Both the position numbers and the translations under genes were made by a program. A DNA stretch of 7,278 bases from JADHUC01 sp964617665. Lineage in GTDB: Bacteria; Planctomycetota; Planctomycetia; Pirellulales; Pirellulaceae. The notes below the pieces were generated by a model that saw nothing but the letters and a program-made list of their open reading frames with translations, made no database searches and was not told where the DNA came from. How positions within the stretch are numbered: position 1 is the stretch's first letter; each line of letters begins with the position of its first letter. The stretch lies in the NCBI GenBank assembly GCA_964617665.1, contig CAZUAH010000668.1:1-7278 (forward strand). The letters run 5' to 3'. Below are positions 6,516 to 7,278 of the stretch, in pieces.

Positions 6516-6629
6516 CGTAGGTCAGGCTCGGCCTGACGGCATTCGGCGTCTTCATTCCGGCAACCTCTGGCAACGTGGCGTCGTCGATATGCCCTGGGTT
6601 TTGTTTCGTCATGCGAAGCATGACCTACG
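6516..6629. repeat. 114-base BIME-like repeat B (two inverted REPs), right flank of the RAYT
   Basis: Same length, orientation and ends as repeat A. The terminal inverse pair is CGTAGGTCA/TGACCTACG, with REP hairpins GTCAGGC-TCG-GCCTGAC (6521-6537) and GTCATGC-GAA-GCATGAC (6608-6624). The small third hairpin of copy A is spoiled here by one mismatch (GACGGC/GGCGTC). In the middle the two copies differ at most positions, while the outer 40 and 30 bases are almost unchanged, so selection or copying acts on the hairpin ends. The minus-strand frame through it gives an MLRMTKQ...KTPN peptide, as in copy A, which should not be annotated as part of the transposase. Confidence 0.88.
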
Positions 6630-6655
6630 AGCTTGGTTTCGCGTAGCATGTTCTG

Positions 6656-6996
6656 ATGCCTAGAACTTCGCGTGTTGCTCCCGGTGGAATGCTTTTCCAT
6701 GTGCTGAATCGTGGCGTCGGCCGAATGCGGTTGTTCGATGACGACGATGATTACGCCGCCTTCGAACGTGTGCTGACCGAGACGCTCGAAATCCAGCCCA
6801 TGCGTGTCTGCTCCTATTGCGTGATGCCCAATCATTGGCAGAATTGAAAGCCCTGCGCCGTAGCGTGCACCGCAGCCAGCCCTACGGCAGATCCAAACGC
6901 ATCCTCCGGGCTGATAGCTGATGGCTGAACGCTGAATGCTCAACTATCACACTTGGTCTTGAATCCACACTCCGCCCCCGTCCGAAGAAGAAGTGA
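6656..6996 (+). pseudogene. Second RAYT-family transposase, internally deleted remnant
   Basis: The N-terminal 61 residues from ATG 6656 (MPRTSRVAPGGMLFHVLNRG, then FERVLTETLE and MRVCSYCVMPNHW) are the start of a different REP-type transposase lineage from the neighbouring intact one. Homology stops at His60-Trp61, where an HWH metal motif is expected. The second His is gone, and the frame ends three codons later at 6845-6847. In another frame the C-terminal part of the same family resumes at once: AELKALRRSVHRSQPYG (6838-6888). After an insert with a stop codon and a heptamer array, the very end LGLESTLRPRPKKK follows, with stop TGA 6994-6996. A frameshifting deletion has therefore removed most of the protein, by my estimate well over 100 residues, including the nucleophile Tyr. 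It cannot be active. It starts 27 bases after repeat B and is not related to that repeat's REPs. Confidence 0.72.
6910..6944 (+). repeat. Heptamer tandem array, five units (GCTGAnn)
   Basis: Consecutive units are GCTGATA, GCTGATG, GCTGAAC, GCTGAAT and GCTCAAC. The first four keep GCTGA exactly and the fifth has one change in it. TGATAG (6912-6917) at the left and CTATCA (6944-6949) at the right are inverses of each other. The array interrupts the C-terminal coding remnant of the 6656 pseudogene between its PYG and LGLEST motifs and introduces a stop codon. Its size, with the spacer bases, looks like an insertion into that gene. Confidence 0.6.
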
Positions 6997-7021
6997 TCAA
7001 GGACAAAATGCGCCTGCCCCT

Positions 7022-7243
7022 CGTCTCTTTGCCGGCCCGCCGGACACGATCGATCCCAAGGACCCCCTGGGATCCTTCGAGGGCCGCGCCGGCGCGCTGC
7101 TATGGTCGGTCTCGACGGCCGACGGCGCCAGGAAAGCGCAATACCGCCTCGATGCCCCACCCGCCTTCGACGGACTCATTGCTGCCGGGGGAAAGCTCTA
7201 CATGACGACCATTGACGGCGCCGTGAGCTGCTGGGCAGATTGA
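7022..7243 (+). pseudogene. C-terminal fragment of a PQQ/WD-like beta-propeller protein
   Basis: In the frame ending at TGA 7241-7243, about 73 residues resemble the C-terminus of planctomycete PQQ-like (BamB-type propeller) proteins: RLFAGPPDTIDPKDPLGSFE, then GALLWSVSTADGARKAQYRL, DAPPAFDGLIAAGGKLYMTT and DGAVSCW. The last two are classic propeller blade motifs ending in a W/F before the stop. In intact relatives this follows several hundred residues of propeller or a cytochrome or secreted domain, and none of that is here; upstream lie the transposase remnant and a GCGCCTG motif. No start codon with a ribosome binding site is seen. The higher GC and different codon bias compared with the transposase beside it suggest a separate origin. 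Probably an orphaned 3' end left by transposase-linked rearrangement. Confidence 0.6.
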
Positions 7244-7251
7244 CCGACGGA

Positions 7252-7274
7252 GAAAAGGCGCCTGTCCCCTTTTC
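7252..7274 (+). repeat. GCGCCTGTCCCC hairpin at the window edge, REP-like
   Basis: GAAAAGG (7252-7258) and CCTTTTC (7268-7274) form a seven-pair stem around CGCCTGTCC. The core GCGCCTGTCCCCT (7258-7270) closely repeats GCGCCTGCCCCT at 7010-7021, just after the stop of the 6656 pseudogene, so the two copies bracket the propeller fragment. Motifs of this GGGGACAGGCGC type occur beside RAYT genes in many bacteria. It could also act as a weak terminator, but it lacks a long T-run. The edge of the window may cut a larger element. Confidence 0.4.
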
Positions 7275-7278
7275 TTGC

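Larger units (their letters stand above)
5709..6629. mobile_element. REPtron: RAYT gene flanked by two REP-pair repeats
   Basis: A 921-base unit made of repeat A (5709-5822), a minus-strand RAYT gene (6432-5863) and repeat B (6516-6629). The repeats are direct copies of each other, and each carries a GTCAGGC-type and a GTCATGC-type REP in inverted orientation. RAYT proteins bind and cut single-stranded REP hairpins bearing a GTAG-type tetranucleotide, so gene and repeats very probably form a functional pair. I see no target-site duplication outside the repeats, as expected for a single-strand mechanism. Confidence 0.65.

Noticed and set aside
6433..6621. N-terminal extension of the RAYT frame (MLRMTKQNPGHIDD...)
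   Set aside because: It translates repeat B; the family starts with MPNYRRA at 6432.
5709..6629. CRISPR array or composite IS with target-site duplication
   Set aside because: There are only two repeat copies, 693 bases apart, with a transposase between them and no spacers; no duplicated flanking bases were seen.

Overview
The window looks like a stretch of planctomycete chromosome, probably from a Pirellulales-like lineage. No rRNA or other phylogenetic marker is present, so this rests on gene content: a DUF1559 pseudopilin-like protein, an ECF sigma factor directly upstream of a membrane Ser/Thr kinase with a beta-propeller tail, a planctomycete-type integrase, and a PQQ/WD-like protein remnant. 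Base composition is moderately GC-rich, and the last 250 bases look richer than the rest.

Left part (1-4044). The 3' end of an unidentified gene runs in from the left edge (2-238). A promoter-like sequence follows, then a short DUF1559 gene (372-950, plus) that has lost its normal C-terminal part. It collides tail-to-tail with a minus-strand two-gene operon: an ECF sigma factor (4044-3430) followed after 11 bases by a large Ser/Thr kinase (3418-758). The kinase has an N-terminal acidic segment, a Hanks-type kinase domain, one membrane helix, a PEGA-like segment and a PD40-type propeller. This is the only clearly intact cellular gene pair in the window, and it is probably a membrane signalling kinase coupled to its own sigma factor.

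Middle (4045-5667). About 600 bases show no recognisable gene. They end in a dense cluster of mutually exclusive GC-rich hairpins (4655-4737) that runs right up to, and partly covers, the ribosome binding site of a small planctomycete-specific gene (4738 onward). That gene breaks off at about 5040, and at the same point a minus-strand tyrosine-recombinase gene loses its catalytic half. Two genes truncated tail-to-tail at one junction point to a past rearrangement.

Right part (5709-7278). An intact REP-associated tyrosine transposase (RAYT, 6432-5863, minus) sits between two 114-base repeats in the same orientation. Each repeat is built from two inverted REP hairpins with a GTAG flank, so the unit has the layout of a REPtron. 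Directly beside it lies a second, unrelated RAYT-family gene (6656-6996, plus). This one is a wreck: its centre is deleted and a heptamer tandem array sits near its C-terminus. After its stop codon there is a GCGCCTG-CCCC motif, the C-terminal end of a PQQ/WD-like protein, and a related GCGCCTGTCCCC hairpin at the window edge. The right third therefore appears to be a hotspot of repeat-associated transposase activity and gene decay.
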